Source of the DNA: Actinomycetes bacterium
GTDB lineage: Bacteria; Actinomycetota; Acidimicrobiia; Acidimicrobiales; Bog-793
Direction of reading: 5' to 3'
NCBI GenBank assembly: GCA_021798985.1
Contig: JAJZBI010000025.1
Span: forward strand, 1 to 55,867
DNA length: 55,867 nt
Shown here piece after piece: positions 43,540 to 51,753 of this stretch. The notes beneath the pieces were generated by a model that did no database searches, was not told the origin of the DNA, and worked only from the letters and a program-made list of their open reading frames with translations. The number at the start of each line of letters is the position of its first letter. Within the stretch, counting starts at the first letter, position 1. The translations under genes and the position numbers were made by a program.

Positions 43540-44736
43540 TCAGCCGAGCCCGGCGATCGCTGCGCAGGCCGGCCAGCTGGCCCAGCCGCTCGAGCGGTAG
43601 AGGCGGTAGGCGGCGCCATCTTGGACGGCGGGCGGAGCGTCGCTCGGCAACCCGCTCTCGCCGAGGCCCCACCACGTCGACAGGCTGAACTGGTACGCGC
43701 CGTAGTAGCCGTTGCCGGTGTTCTCGGCGTAGTCGCCGCCCGACTCGCAGTTGCGCACGGCGGTGAAGTCGCCCTGCAGGCTGGCCGGGATCGGGTCGCC
43801 GGCGACCACCGGGGTGCTCGCCGCCACCGGGGTGCTCGCCGCCACGAGCGGCGGTGCGCTCGTCGCGGGCGCCTGGCGGCGGTGATGGTGGCGCGCGGCG
43901 GTCGCTGCAGCGGCGCGAGCAGCAGCGGCGCGAGCAGCAGCGGCGTGCTCGGCGGCCGCGATCGCGGCCTGGCGGGCGGCTGCCAGCGCCGCCGCGCGCG
44001 CCCGTGCCGCCGCCTCGGCGGCGAGCAGCGCCGCCAGTCGGCCCCGCGTTGTGGCAAGCAGATGCCGCTCGGCCGACAGCGTGGCGAGGGCGCGCTGGCG
44101 CTCGCGCCCGGCGCTGGCGAGCGCCGCGCTCGCCCGCTGGCCGGCCAGGTGCGCCGATCGCGCCGCGGCGAGCTGGCCGAGGCGCGCCGCGGACAGCGCC
44201 GAGGCGGCGCTTGCGAGCTGGCCCGTCTCAGCCGCGAGGTAGGCCTCCCCGAGATCGAGCTGGTCGGCGTGGGCATTGAGGAACAGGCCGATCTCGCTGG
44301 CGCTGGCGTCGGTCACATAGGCCTGGATCGCCGCCCTGCGCACCGTCGTGGTGTCGGCGCGCACCTGCGCCTGCAGGCCCGCGGCGGCGCGCTCGGCACG
44401 GCGCTGGCGGGACTGGTCGGCGTTGCGCTCGGCCATCGCCGCGAGGTAGCGCTCGCCGATGCGCTGGAGGCTGGCGCCGTCGGCCGCGATCGCTGCCTCG
44501 ACCTCGGCCGCCTTGGCCCGCAGCCCGGCGGCCGTGCCCGACGTGCCAGCCGCCCGGCTGCGCACCAGCGCGCCGACCGGGCCGCCCAGTGCCCCGAGGC
44601 CGCCCGCGATCGGTGACGCGCCGATGAGCAGGGCGAACGCCGTCGCCCGAATGGCGCGTCCTCGCCGGGACAGGCGAGGGGGCCGACCGTATCGGCCGCT
44701 TCGCTGCGCGACAGCGGCGGCCGCGCTCGCGGTCAC
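43540..44736 (-). CDS. Rpf-like transglycosylase with long coiled coil
   Basis: A 398-residue exported wall enzyme. An N-terminal helix (about 27-52) serves as signal or anchor. Residues 60-280 form a long Ala/Arg/Glu coiled coil, as in PcsB/CwlO-type hydrolases, and a His-rich, Thr/Pro-rich linker follows with a 6-residue repeat VAASTP. The C-terminal 72 residues are a resuscitation-promoting-factor/lysozyme-like domain: VRNCESGGDY with catalytic E331, NGYYGAYQFSLSTW, and a C-terminal W-x-W-P-x-C (second Cys for the disulphide). It cleaves glycan strands during growth or resuscitation. The coiled coil is encoded in repetitive GC-rich DNA (43907-43950). The start is a GTG at 44736 or another downstream. 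Confidence 0.85.
   Translation of the reverse strand: MTASAAAAVAQRSGRYGRPPRLSRRGRAIRATAFALLIGASPIAGGLGALGGPVGALVRSRAAGTSGTAAGLRAKAAEVEAAIAADGASLQRIGERYLAAMAERNADQSRQRRAERAAAGLQAQVRADTTTVRRAAIQAYVTDASASEIGLFLNAHADQLDLGEAYLAAETGQLASAASALSAARLGQLAAARSAHLAGQRASAALASAGRERQRALATLSAERHLLATTRGRLAALLAAEAAARARAAALAAARQAAIAAAEHAAAARAAAARAAAATAARHHHRRQAPATSAPPLVAASTPVAASTPVVAGDPIPASLQGDFTAVRNCESGGDYAENTGNGYYGAYQFSLSTWWGLGESGLPSDAPPAVQDGAAYRLYRSSGWASWPACAAIAGLG
43907..43950. repeat. GC-rich triplet/12-bp repeats inside the Rpf-like gene
   Basis: GCAGCGGCGCGA is repeated with little change through the segment encoding the Ala/Arg part of the coiled coil. The length of this region is likely to vary between strains. 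Confidence 0.6.
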
Positions 44737-44824
44737 GGGCCGTGACGCTACCGGCGCCGCCCGCCGGCTGCAATCGTCACGGGCGCGCCGGGCGCGCCGG
44801 GCGGGCCGGGCCGCTTCGGGCCAC

Positions 44825-44830
44825 TACGCT
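44825..44830 (+). promoter_or_regulatory. -10-like TACGCT for a probable leaderless start
   Basis: TACGCT ends 6 nt before GTG 44837, with no Shine-Dalgarno site. Confidence 0.4.
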
Positions 44831-44836
44831 GCGGCC

Positions 44837-45343
44837 GTGACCCGGGCTGCTGTGATCCTCGCGCGCCGCGAGCCCGTAGGGCGCGAACCGGCGGGCCGGG
44901 GCCGGTCCGCGCCACGCGCGGCGGCGGTCAACGCCAAGGCGGCCCTGGACGCGGACTTCGACGAGGTGCTGGCGGTCGTGACCGACGCCGGCGCCGCGAA
45001 CGGACTTCCTGACGGGGTGACCGTGCTGCTGGACGAGGCCGGCGAGCCCGACGAGGCCTCCTCGCTGCGCGTCGCGACCGACTGGTGCGCGCGTATGGGC
45101 CATCACGACGTGGTGGTGGCGGCGCTGTATGAGGCGGGGCCGCTCGACGTCGCCGGGTGGCGGCTCCTCGCCGAGGCGACGAGCACCCCGATCGTGCTGG
45201 CGCGCAACCGCCGCGGCCGGCTGGCGGTGGCCCGGCTAGAGGCAACGGTCTTCTCCTTGCTCCCCCTCGAGGGCCGCGTCGACGTGCTGTGGCGCTCGCG
45301 CCCCGAGCTGCTGAGCGAGCTGGCGGTCGACGTCGAGCCATGA
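44837..45343 (+). CDS. Nucleotidyltransferase-like protein (MobA-like)
   Basis: A 168-residue protein that resembles a worn-down NTP-transferase (MobA-like) domain: the first strand is RAAVILARREP, then NAKAALDADFDEVLAVVTDA, the position of the nucleotide-binding Lys. The usual LAGGxSxRMGxDK signature is missing, so catalytic activity is doubtful. The order before DUF501/Ppx and after a divergent Rpf-like gene may reflect a role in envelope building. The gene ends 18 nt before the fused DUF501-Ppx gene. Annotation is tentative. Confidence 0.55.
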   Translation: MTRAAVILARREPVGREPAGRGRSAPRAAAVNAKAALDADFDEVLAVVTDAGAANGLPDGVTVLLDEAGEPDEASSLRVATDWCARMGHHDVVVAALYEAGPLDVAGWRLLAEATSTPIVLARNRRGRLAVARLEATVFSLLPLEGRVDVLWRSRPELLSELAVDVEP

Positions 45344-45361
45344 GGCGGGGACGCCGGGACG

Positions 45362-46747
45362 ATGGACGCGGCTGACCGGGCCGCCGTCGAGGCGCTACTC
45401 GGCCGTCCGGTGCGGGCGGACTTCACCGTCGTCGTGCGGGACGCCTCGGGAGCGCCGCTCGTCATTCAAAACGCGCCGCTGCTCGAGGACGACACGCCGA
45501 TGCCGACCCGCTACTGGCTGGTCTCGGTCGCGGCGCGCGCCGCGGTGGGCCGTCTCGAGGCGCGCGGGGGCGTCGCCGCCGCCCAGCGCGCGCTCGACCC
45601 GGCGGCGATCGCCGCCGCCCATGAGCGCTACCGCCAAGAGCGCGACGCGGCGCTGCCGGCCGGGCACACCGGGCCCGTGCCGGGCGGCGGGGTGGGGGGC
45701 ACGCGCCAGGGTGTGAAGTGCCTGCACGCCCACCTCGCCTGGTACCTCGCGGGAGGGCGAGACCCGGTCGGGCGCTGGGTCGCCAGCCAGCTGCCCGAGC
45801 TCGAGGGCCCGGTCGCGGCGATCGACCTCGGCACCAACTCGGTACGGCTGTTGGTGCTGAGCGCCGACGGCACGTCGCTCGAGCGCCAGATGACGATCAC
45901 GCGCCTCGGCGAGGGCCTCGGAGAGCGCGGCGAGATCGGCGCGGCGGCGCTCGCCCGCACGGCGGCCGTCCTTGCCCGCTACCGCGACCTCGCCGAGGGC
46001 CACGGTGCGCTGCGCCTGCGCGCGGCGGCGACGGCGGCGGTACGCGACGCCGCCAACGGGCAGGAGGTGCTCGAGGCGCTCGGGGCGGCCCTCGGCACGC
46101 GGCCCGAGCTCCTCTCGGGCGAGGAGGAAGGCCGCCTCGCCTACCGCGGGGCGACGGGGGTGCTGGCGGCGCCGGGGGGCGTGCCGTGGCTCGTCGTCGA
46201 CCTCGGCGGCGGCTCGACCGAGCTGATCGCCGGGGCGCCGGCAGGTGAGCCCGGGCCGATCGCCGCGGCGGTCTCCCTCCCGCTCGGCTGCGTGCGGGTC
46301 GCCGAGGCCTTCCTCTCGAGCGACCCCCCGAGCCCATCCGAGCTCGAGGCGGCACGCCGGCACGTGCGCGCCGTGCTCGCCGCCGCGCTCGCCGCCGAGC
46401 CGGCGCTCGCCTCGCCGCGCCCGCTGCTCGGAGTGGCCGGCACGGTGGCGGCGCTGTGCGCCCTGCACCTCGACCGGCCGCCCGAGGAGTTCGCCGCGCT
46501 GCACGGCACGGTCCTTGGCCTGGACGACGTGCGGCACCTCGTCGCCGCGCTCGCCGCCGAGCCGCTCGCTTCGCGCCGGGCACGGCGCAGCCTCGAGGCG
46601 GCCCGTGCCGACGTGATCGTCGGCGGCGGGATCGTGCTCGAGGAGCTGATGGTGGCGCTCGGAGCCAAAGCCGTTGTGCACTCGAGTCACGACCTGCTCG
46701 ACGGGCTCGCCGAGAGTCTGCTCGTCCGCCCCGGTGAGGTGCGCTGA
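45362..46747 (+). CDS. DUF501-Ppx/GppA exopolyphosphatase fusion
   Basis: A single 461-residue ORF contains two proteins that are separate in most Actinobacteria (Rv1025 and Rv1026/ppx2 in Mycobacterium). DUF501 covers about residues 5-140 and ends in its signature GVKCLHAHLAWYLAGG..DPVGRW. After about ten residues the Ppx/GppA phosphatase begins: VAAIDLGTNSVRLLV (151-165), the phosphate loop, then SGEEEGRLAYRGA with a catalytic Glu, VVDLGGGSTELI, and VGGGIVLEELM. It hydrolyses polyphosphate or pppGpp; which is unknown. No stop or internal start is apparent between the domains. The start ATG has only a weak upstream site. Confidence 0.88.
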   Translation: MDAADRAAVEALLGRPVRADFTVVVRDASGAPLVIQNAPLLEDDTPMPTRYWLVSVAARAAVGRLEARGGVAAAQRALDPAAIAAAHERYRQERDAALPAGHTGPVPGGGVGGTRQGVKCLHAHLAWYLAGGRDPVGRWVASQLPELEGPVAAIDLGTNSVRLLVLSADGTSLERQMTITRLGEGLGERGEIGAAALARTAAVLARYRDLAEGHGALRLRAAATAAVRDAANGQEVLEALGAALGTRPELLSGEEEGRLAYRGATGVLAAPGGVPWLVVDLGGGSTELIAGAPAGEPGPIAAAVSLPLGCVRVAEAFLSSDPPSPSELEAARRHVRAVLAAALAAEPALASPRPLLGVAGTVAALCALHLDRPPEEFAALHGTVLGLDDVRHLVAALAAEPLASRRARRSLEAARADVIVGGGIVLEELMVALGAKAVVHSSHDLLDGLAESLLVRPGEVR

Positions 46748-46804
46748 GAGCCGCTGAAAGTACACGAGGAGTAAAGAAGGGCGCCGCGCGGCAATGGAAG
46801 AGCG

Positions 46805-48202
46805 GTGCCAGTCATCGGGAAGCTCTTCGGGCGCGAACGCGACCTCGGCCAGCCCCCCGCCGAGCCCATCTGGGTCGGCGAGGTCGAGCTCGGCCGCGCG
46901 CTCGCGCTCGAGCCGGTCCTGGCACCGCCAAGTCCTTCGCACCGCCGGGCGCTGCTGCTGGTGCGCCTGCACGGCGAGCCGGTCGGCTTCGTCGCCACGG
47001 CGCTTCGCCCCGACGGCGGCGCCGACCTCGGCGACCTCGCCCGGCAGATCGCCGACGAGTGCCGCCCGGCGATCCTCGCCCACCTGGCCGCGGACGCCGA
47101 GCACCACGAGGCCGCCGAGACGGTCACGCCGATGCTCCCCGCACTGGCGGCCGCCGAGCCCCCCGCCACGCTTGCCCGCCAGCTCCGCTCCGGCCTCGGC
47201 AGCTTCTGCCCGGCGCGCCGACAGGCCGAGACGCCGGGCATCTCGGTCGTCTTGTGCACCCGCAACCGGCCGGAGCTGGCGCGGCGTGCCCTCGCCTCGC
47301 TCGCCCGGCTGGAGTACCCGGACTTCGAGGTCCTCGTGGTCGACAACGCGCCGAGCGACGAGGCGACCAAGGAGGTCTTCAGCGCCGACTTCGCCAGCGA
47401 CGAGCGCTTCCGCTACGTGCGCGAACCGCGCCCGGGCCTGTCCCGGGCGCGCAACCGGGGCCTCGCGGAGGCCCGCCACGGCATCGTCGCCTTCACCGAC
47501 GACGACACCCGCGCCGACGCGCGGTGGCTCGAGGGCATCGCCCGCGGCGTGAAGCGGCACGCCGGGGTCGGTTGCGTCACCGGCCTCGTGCCCTCCGCCC
47601 AGCTCGACACGGCCGCCCAGCAGTACTTCCACGACCGCGTCTGGTGGGCGTCCTCGCTCGTGCCGACGTGCTATCGGGCCGAGCGCGCCGAGGGCGACTC
47701 GCCGCTCCACCCCTACCGGATGGGCATCTACGGCACGGGTGCCAACTTCGCGATCGACCGCGAGCTCGCCCGCTCGCTCGGTGGCTTCAGCGAGCTCTTG
47801 GGCGCCGGCTCGCCGTGCCGCGGTGGCGCCGAGGACCTCGACATGTTCGTCCGGGTGCTGAAGGCAGGGGCGCTGATCAGCTTCGAGCCCTCGGCGATCA
47901 TCTGGCACCGGGCGCGCCCGAGCAACGAGGAGCTCGCCGAGCAGCTCGAAGAGTACGGGCGGGGGATCCCGATCACGGGCCTCAAGTGGCTCGCCGACCC
48001 CTCGACGCGCCGCGACGTGCTCGTACGCATCCCTGGCGCTTTCGCCTACTACCTCTCGCTGTTGTGGAACCGGGGCTATGGGGGAGAAGCGAGCCGCGCC
48101 CCGATGGCGCTCGTCGAGCTGCGCGGGACCCTGTTCGGGCCGCTCGCCTTTGCTCGGGGCTGGTCGGCGCTGCGCGCCGAGCGCCGGGCCGGGGAGGCCT
48201 GA
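46805..48202 (+). CDS. Family 2 glycosyltransferase with N-terminal extension
   Basis: The 465-residue protein has a GT-A domain (about 140-390): ISVVLCTRNRPELARRALASL, EVLVVDNAPSDEAT, the RARNRG segment and a DDD triad in VAFTDDDTRADARWL (DxD-like metal site), and a later FxGxG..EDLDMFVR (the catalytic ED pair). The first 130 residues (LGRALALEPVLAPPSPSHRRALLLVRLHGEPVGFVATAL) form a separate unknown domain seen in actinobacterial relatives. Start GTG 46805 follows GGAAGAG; a preceding AT-richer segment (46755-46780) may hold the promoter. It begins a cluster with two GH16 genes and further glycosyltransferases, pointing to surface polysaccharide synthesis. Confidence 0.87.
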   Translation: MPVIGKLFGRERDLGQPPAEPIWVGEVELGRALALEPVLAPPSPSHRRALLLVRLHGEPVGFVATALRPDGGADLGDLARQIADECRPAILAHLAADAEHHEAAETVTPMLPALAAAEPPATLARQLRSGLGSFCPARRQAETPGISVVLCTRNRPELARRALASLARLEYPDFEVLVVDNAPSDEATKEVFSADFASDERFRYVREPRPGLSRARNRGLAEARHGIVAFTDDDTRADARWLEGIARGVKRHAGVGCVTGLVPSAQLDTAAQQYFHDRVWWASSLVPTCYRAERAEGDSPLHPYRMGIYGTGANFAIDRELARSLGGFSELLGAGSPCRGGAEDLDMFVRVLKAGALISFEPSAIIWHRARPSNEELAEQLEEYGRGIPITGLKWLADPSTRRDVLVRIPGAFAYYLSLLWNRGYGGEASRAPMALVELRGTLFGPLAFARGWSALRAERRAGEA

Positions 48203-49138
48203 ATGCCGAGGCCGCGCAACTGGCTGCGATCGCGCGCTGGCCTCGCCGCCGCGGTGCTCGTCCTCGGCGCGTCCGGGCTCGGCACGGCGAGCGCGCTGGT
48301 GCCGCACCATCGTCGCGCCAACGCACCCTCGTCGGCGACGGCCACGGCGCCGAGGGTGGCGACGGCGGCGCCGGCGCTGCGGCTCGAGGACGGCTTTTCC
48401 GGACCGGCCGGCGCGAGCCCCAACACGGGACTGCCGCGGACGCTGTGGTACACGGACACGTGCTGGACGAGCGGGTGCGGCTCGCCGCCCCAGCCGACGC
48501 GCTACGCGCCGAGCCACGCCGTGCTGGACGGACGGGGCCACCTCGTCATCACCGCCACCGAGGGGGCGACCGGCCGCTGCGGGGCGATCGCCTGCCGCTT
48601 CACGAGCGGCCGGCTGACCATGCTCGACTGGGCGGCTGGCGGTGCGGCGAGCTGGTGGCAGCAGTACGGGACGTTCTCGGCGCGCCTCAAGCTCCCGGTG
48701 GGCAAGGACCTCTACCCCTCTTTCTGGCTCGTCGGTACCAACCTCGCCCGGGCCGGCTGGCCGGCGGCCGGGGAGATCGATGTCATCGACGGCGTCGGGG
48801 CGAGCGCCATCGGCGAGCAGCAGGCGCAGTTCGGCACGCCCGACTACGTCGCCCCCTACGCCGGCACCTTCGTGCTCCCGGGCCACCAGTCACTGGCTGG
48901 CTGGCACACCTACGCGGTCAGCTGGTCGCCGCGCGGCATCTCTTGGTCGGTGGACGGACACCGGACGTTGTTCATGAGCGCCGCCCGGGCGGGCAGCGAC
49001 TGGAAGGTGTCCTTCGAGCATCCCTTCAGCATCGTCTTCGACCTCGCCGTCGGCTCGGCCATGAGCCCGGCCGAGGCGGCGCACGTCCTGCCGGCCAAGA
49101 TGCTGGTCGACTGGGTCCGTGTTGTCGGCGGCGCCTGA
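48203..49138 (+). CDS. GH16-family protein A, acid/base Glu replaced
   Basis: An exported 311-residue beta-jelly-roll protein. A signal/anchor helix is near residues 13-32. The GH16 core runs from about 60 to 311. The active-site strand reads GEIDVID with E191 (nucleophile), D193 and D196; in active GH16 enzymes (ExDxxE) the last residue is Glu, so here the acid/base is Asp. Flanking features (QQYGTFSARLKLP, YPSFWLVG, WHTYAVSWSPRGISWSVDG) are complete. It could hydrolyse or transglycosylate beta-1,3/1,4-glucans or act as a binding protein. It is co-directional with the glycosyltransferase (start adjacent to that stop) and overlaps the next GH16 gene by 20 nt. Confidence 0.85.
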   Translation: MPRPRNWLRSRAGLAAAVLVLGASGLGTASALVPHHRRANAPSSATATAPRVATAAPALRLEDGFSGPAGASPNTGLPRTLWYTDTCWTSGCGSPPQPTRYAPSHAVLDGRGHLVITATEGATGRCGAIACRFTSGRLTMLDWAAGGAASWWQQYGTFSARLKLPVGKDLYPSFWLVGTNLARAGWPAAGEIDVIDGVGASAIGEQQAQFGTPDYVAPYAGTFVLPGHQSLAGWHTYAVSWSPRGISWSVDGHRTLFMSAARAGSDWKVSFEHPFSIVFDLAVGSAMSPAEAAHVLPAKMLVDWVRVVGGA

Positions 49139-50078
49139 GCAGCGGAGCGCGCTGCGCGAGCGCGCGCCCGATGCCCCCGTCGCCCTGCTCGGCCGCCGCC
49201 GCCGGCCCGCGCTCCTCCTTGCGGCGGTGATCGCCATCGCCCTGGCGCTGACCGGCACCTCGGTCAGCCTGGCGGTCTTCGTCCGCCACAGCCCGAGCCT
49301 GCCCACCCACGTGACCTTCTTCGACAACTTCAACGGGCCGGCCGGGGCGAGCCCGAACTACGGATGGGCCCATCCGATCTGGTACAGCGACCCGTGCTGG
49401 CGGACCGGATGCGGCGGCGACACGCCGACGCGCTACTCGAGCGCCAACGCCTATCTCGACGGCCACGGCCACCTCGTGATCGTCGCCCGGCCCGGTGCCG
49501 AGGGGACGTGTGGGACCGGGCCGTGCCGCTACACGAGCGCCCGGCTGACGATGGTCCGCTGGAGTGGCCCTGACTACGGCTCGACGTCGTTCTCCCAGCG
49601 TTACGGGACCTTCTCGGCGCGCATCAAGCTGCCCACCGGGGCGGGCTTTTGGCCCGCCTTCTGGCTCGTCGGGAGCGACATCGCCCGCGTCGGCTGGCCG
49701 CGCTCGGGCGAGATCGACGCGCTCGAGGCCTACCACGGTCCCGACGTCGTCGAGCAGCACGTGGCCTTCGGCCGGGTGGGGCGGGTCCGCCGCTACGGCA
49801 GCGGCTGGGCCCTGCCGGCGGGACAGTCGCTGTCGGGCTGGCACACCTACACGGTGGTCTGGTCTCCCTCCGGCATCACGTGGGAGGTGGACGGCCAGAG
49901 CACGCTCAGCCTCTCGGCGAGCCAGGTCGGCCCGGACTGGGCGAGCGAGTTCGAGCACCCCTTCAGCATCATCTTGGACCTCGCGGTCGGGGGCCTTGCC
50001 GGCACGCCGCCGCCCTCGACGCACTGGCCGGCCAAGATGCTCGTCGCCTGGGTCCGCGTCACCCAGAGCGGCCGTTGA
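49119..50078 (+). CDS. GH16-family protein B, canonical active site
   Basis: A 319-residue paralogue of the preceding gene with an N-terminal anchor helix (about 29-52, PALLLAAVIAIALALTGTSV). The active-site strand is SGEIDALEAYHG with E198, D200 and E203, a complete ExDxxE. Substrate-groove features resemble copy A (RYGTFSARIKLP, FWPAFWLVG, WHTYTVVWSPSGITWEVDG). GTG 49119 lies within the end of copy A, so the two are coupled. The pair probably trims or crosslinks an extracellular glucan or galactan made by the adjacent glycosyltransferases. The next gene is convergent, 6 nt away. Confidence 0.86.
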   Translation: MLSAAPEQRSALRERAPDAPVALLGRRRRPALLLAAVIAIALALTGTSVSLAVFVRHSPSLPTHVTFFDNFNGPAGASPNYGWAHPIWYSDPCWRTGCGGDTPTRYSSANAYLDGHGHLVIVARPGAEGTCGTGPCRYTSARLTMVRWSGPDYGSTSFSQRYGTFSARIKLPTGAGFWPAFWLVGSDIARVGWPRSGEIDALEAYHGPDVVEQHVAFGRVGRVRRYGSGWALPAGQSLSGWHTYTVVWSPSGITWEVDGQSTLSLSASQVGPDWASEFEHPFSIILDLAVGGLAGTPPPSTHWPAKMLVAWVRVTQSGR

Positions 50079-50084
50079 GGCCGC

Positions 50085-51263
50085 TCAGCCGAGCACGAGC
50101 CCGGCGAGGTGCTCGACGAAGGGCGCCATCTCGCCGTGGTGGGCGAGCGCGTAGGCCTCGCCCTGCGCGGCGAGGCGGTTGCGCAGCGGGTAGTCGAGCA
50201 TCGCCCTGGTCGCCGCCACGAGCTCGCGCAGTTCCGCGAACCACAGCCCGCCCGACGCGGCGCGGGCGTGTTCCATCGCCGCGGTGGCGTCGGGGACGAG
50301 GACCGGCGTGCCGAGCAGCATCGACTCGATCGCCTCCCGCCCGAGCGGCCCGCCGGGGCGCACATCGATCGTGGCGACGGCGTGCTCCATCAGCCGCCAC
50401 AGGTTCACCCGGCTCGGGTTCACCGGCAGCAACAAGGTGTTCTCGCCGTCGGTGATGCGCCAGCGCTCGATGTCGACCTCGGCGACCGAGACGCGCCCGA
50501 GCACGGCGCGCAGCATCTCGTGGGTGATCGTGCGCTCGAGGCGCGGCGCGCCGGCGGGGAAGCCGCGCAGCAAGACGACGTAGCGGCCGAACCAGCGCAC
50601 CCCGAAGAGCCGGTGGCGCACCGCGGCGCGGTTGATCGTGAAGGCGAGGTCGAGCGCGCGAACGCGCCCGGCGCGCTCAGGGCCGAGCACGGCCTGCACG
50701 GCACGGGCCTCGCCGGGGTGGGCGGCGAGCACCACGTCGCAGCGCTCGAGCAGCCGGCAGACGCTGTCGAGCTGGAGGCCATGGCTGTCGCCGAGCAGTG
50801 GGAGCGCGCTGAGGCGCACGCGCCCGCTCGCCGACCAGGCGGCATGGTCCCAGGGCTGGTCGTGGCCGACCAGCACGACGGCGCGCGGCTCGATGGCGTC
50901 GAGGAGCTCGGCGACTCCCGGTGCCTGGCCGCCGAGGCGGTCCAAGAGCGCGCTCGCCGCGGCGCCGAGCGGCGTGCCCCGTCGCGTGAGCGCGGCCTGG
51001 GCGATGCCGGCGCGCTCGGGCCGCGCCGCCTTGATCCCGAGGCGGTGCACCCGAAAGACGCTGTCGGCGAGCGCCCCGGCCGGGTGGTCGCCGGTCGGCG
51101 ACAGGTGCACGACCTCGACCTCGGCGTGGCGCGACAGCGCCCCGGCGACGAGGCGCGCCGTCGCCGCGCGCTCCTCGTCGCCGCCGCCCCAGTGCCGCGT
51201 CACGAGCGCGACGGTCGGGCGCTTGGCTCGGTGGGGGGCGATCGCCCGGTGGGCGTCGCTCAT
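50085..51263 (-). CDS. GT4-like glycosyltransferase
   Basis: A 392-residue GT-B glycosyltransferase. The N-terminal half has the Rossmann start VALVTRHWGGGDEERAATARLVAGAL and a segment with a possible UDP-sugar acceptor groove; the C-terminal half has GREAIESMLLGTPVLVPD, where the E..L-G-P-V pattern is the nucleotide-sugar-binding site of family GT4. It would add one sugar to a lipid- or protein-linked acceptor at the membrane. ATG 51263 lies 7 nt after the stop of the preceding small gene, in an operon with it and the large double-domain glycosyltransferase upstream. It converges with the GH16 pair. Confidence 0.78.
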   Translation of the reverse strand: MSDAHRAIAPHRAKRPTVALVTRHWGGGDEERAATARLVAGALSRHAEVEVVHLSPTGDHPAGALADSVFRVHRLGIKAARPERAGIAQAALTRRGTPLGAAASALLDRLGGQAPGVAELLDAIEPRAVVLVGHDQPWDHAAWSASGRVRLSALPLLGDSHGLQLDSVCRLLERCDVVLAAHPGEARAVQAVLGPERAGRVRALDLAFTINRAAVRHRLFGVRWFGRYVVLLRGFPAGAPRLERTITHEMLRAVLGRVSVAEVDIERWRITDGENTLLLPVNPSRVNLWRLMEHAVATIDVRPGGPLGREAIESMLLGTPVLVPDATAAMEHARAASGGLWFAELRELVAATRAMLDYPLRNRLAAQGEAYALAHHGEMAPFVEHLAGLVLG

Positions 51264-51270
51264 CGCCAGC

Positions 51271-51753
51271 TCACCGCGGCTCGAGCGATGCCCCGAGGCG
51301 CTCGCAGCTGGCCTCGACGTGGCGGGCGAGGTCGAACAGGTCGTCGCGCACGAGCTCGAGGAGGTTGCGCTCGTCCGCGCTCGTCACCTCGTCGATGCGG
51401 TAGGCGAGGGCGTCGATCGACTGGGCGAGCGCGGCGCGGTACTCGAGCTCCTGGCGGAAGTAGGTGCCGAGGGCGTGCTCGAGGTAGCGGTGGATGAAGC
51501 GCTTCACGCGCGCCTTTGGGCCGCGGCCCGACGGCGGCGGCCCGAGCGCCTCCATGTTCCAGTAGTGGTGCAGGTGGTGGATCGCCGGGTGGAGGTGGAT
51601 GGGCTCCCGGTTCATCCGCCGCATCAGCTCGTCGAAGGTCGCCTGGGGCGACCACTGCCGCGGCGCCTCGGTGGCGTTCGCGGCGAGGATCGCCCTCAGG
51701 TGCTCGACGACGAGTTCGGCGTCGAGGCGTGTGTCGCCCGGTAGATGTTCCAA
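51271..51753 (-). CDS. Small helical protein of the glycosyltransferase operon
   Basis: A 160-residue mostly helical protein. MNREPIHLHPAIHHLHHYWNMEALG contains a cluster of His and aromatic residues, and the C-terminal half (GTYFRQELEYRAALAQSIDALAYRIDEV) is a long amphipathic helix. A GTG start at 51786 is possible, but TTG 51753 has AGGAGG 7 nt upstream and fits better; either way it overlaps the end of the double glycosyltransferase gene. Similar ORFs accompany family-2 and GT4 genes in actinobacterial polysaccharide loci; I cannot assign a role. Confidence 0.7.
   Translation of the reverse strand: MEHLPGDTRLDAELVVEHLRAILAANATEAPRQWSPQATFDELMRRMNREPIHLHPAIHHLHHYWNMEALGPPPSGRGPKARVKRFIHRYLEHALGTYFRQELEYRAALAQSIDALAYRIDEVTSADERNLLELVRDDLFDLARHVEASCERLGASLEPR

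Noticed and set aside
43900-43960. Repeat-rich segment as a CRISPR-like array
   Set aside because: It is a coding Ala/Arg repeat of the Rpf-like gene with no spacers.
45395-48886. Minus-strand ORF of 1163 codons
   Set aside because: It is antisense to the DUF501-Ppx, glycosyltransferase and GH16 genes; low-complexity Arg/Glu/Gly composition.
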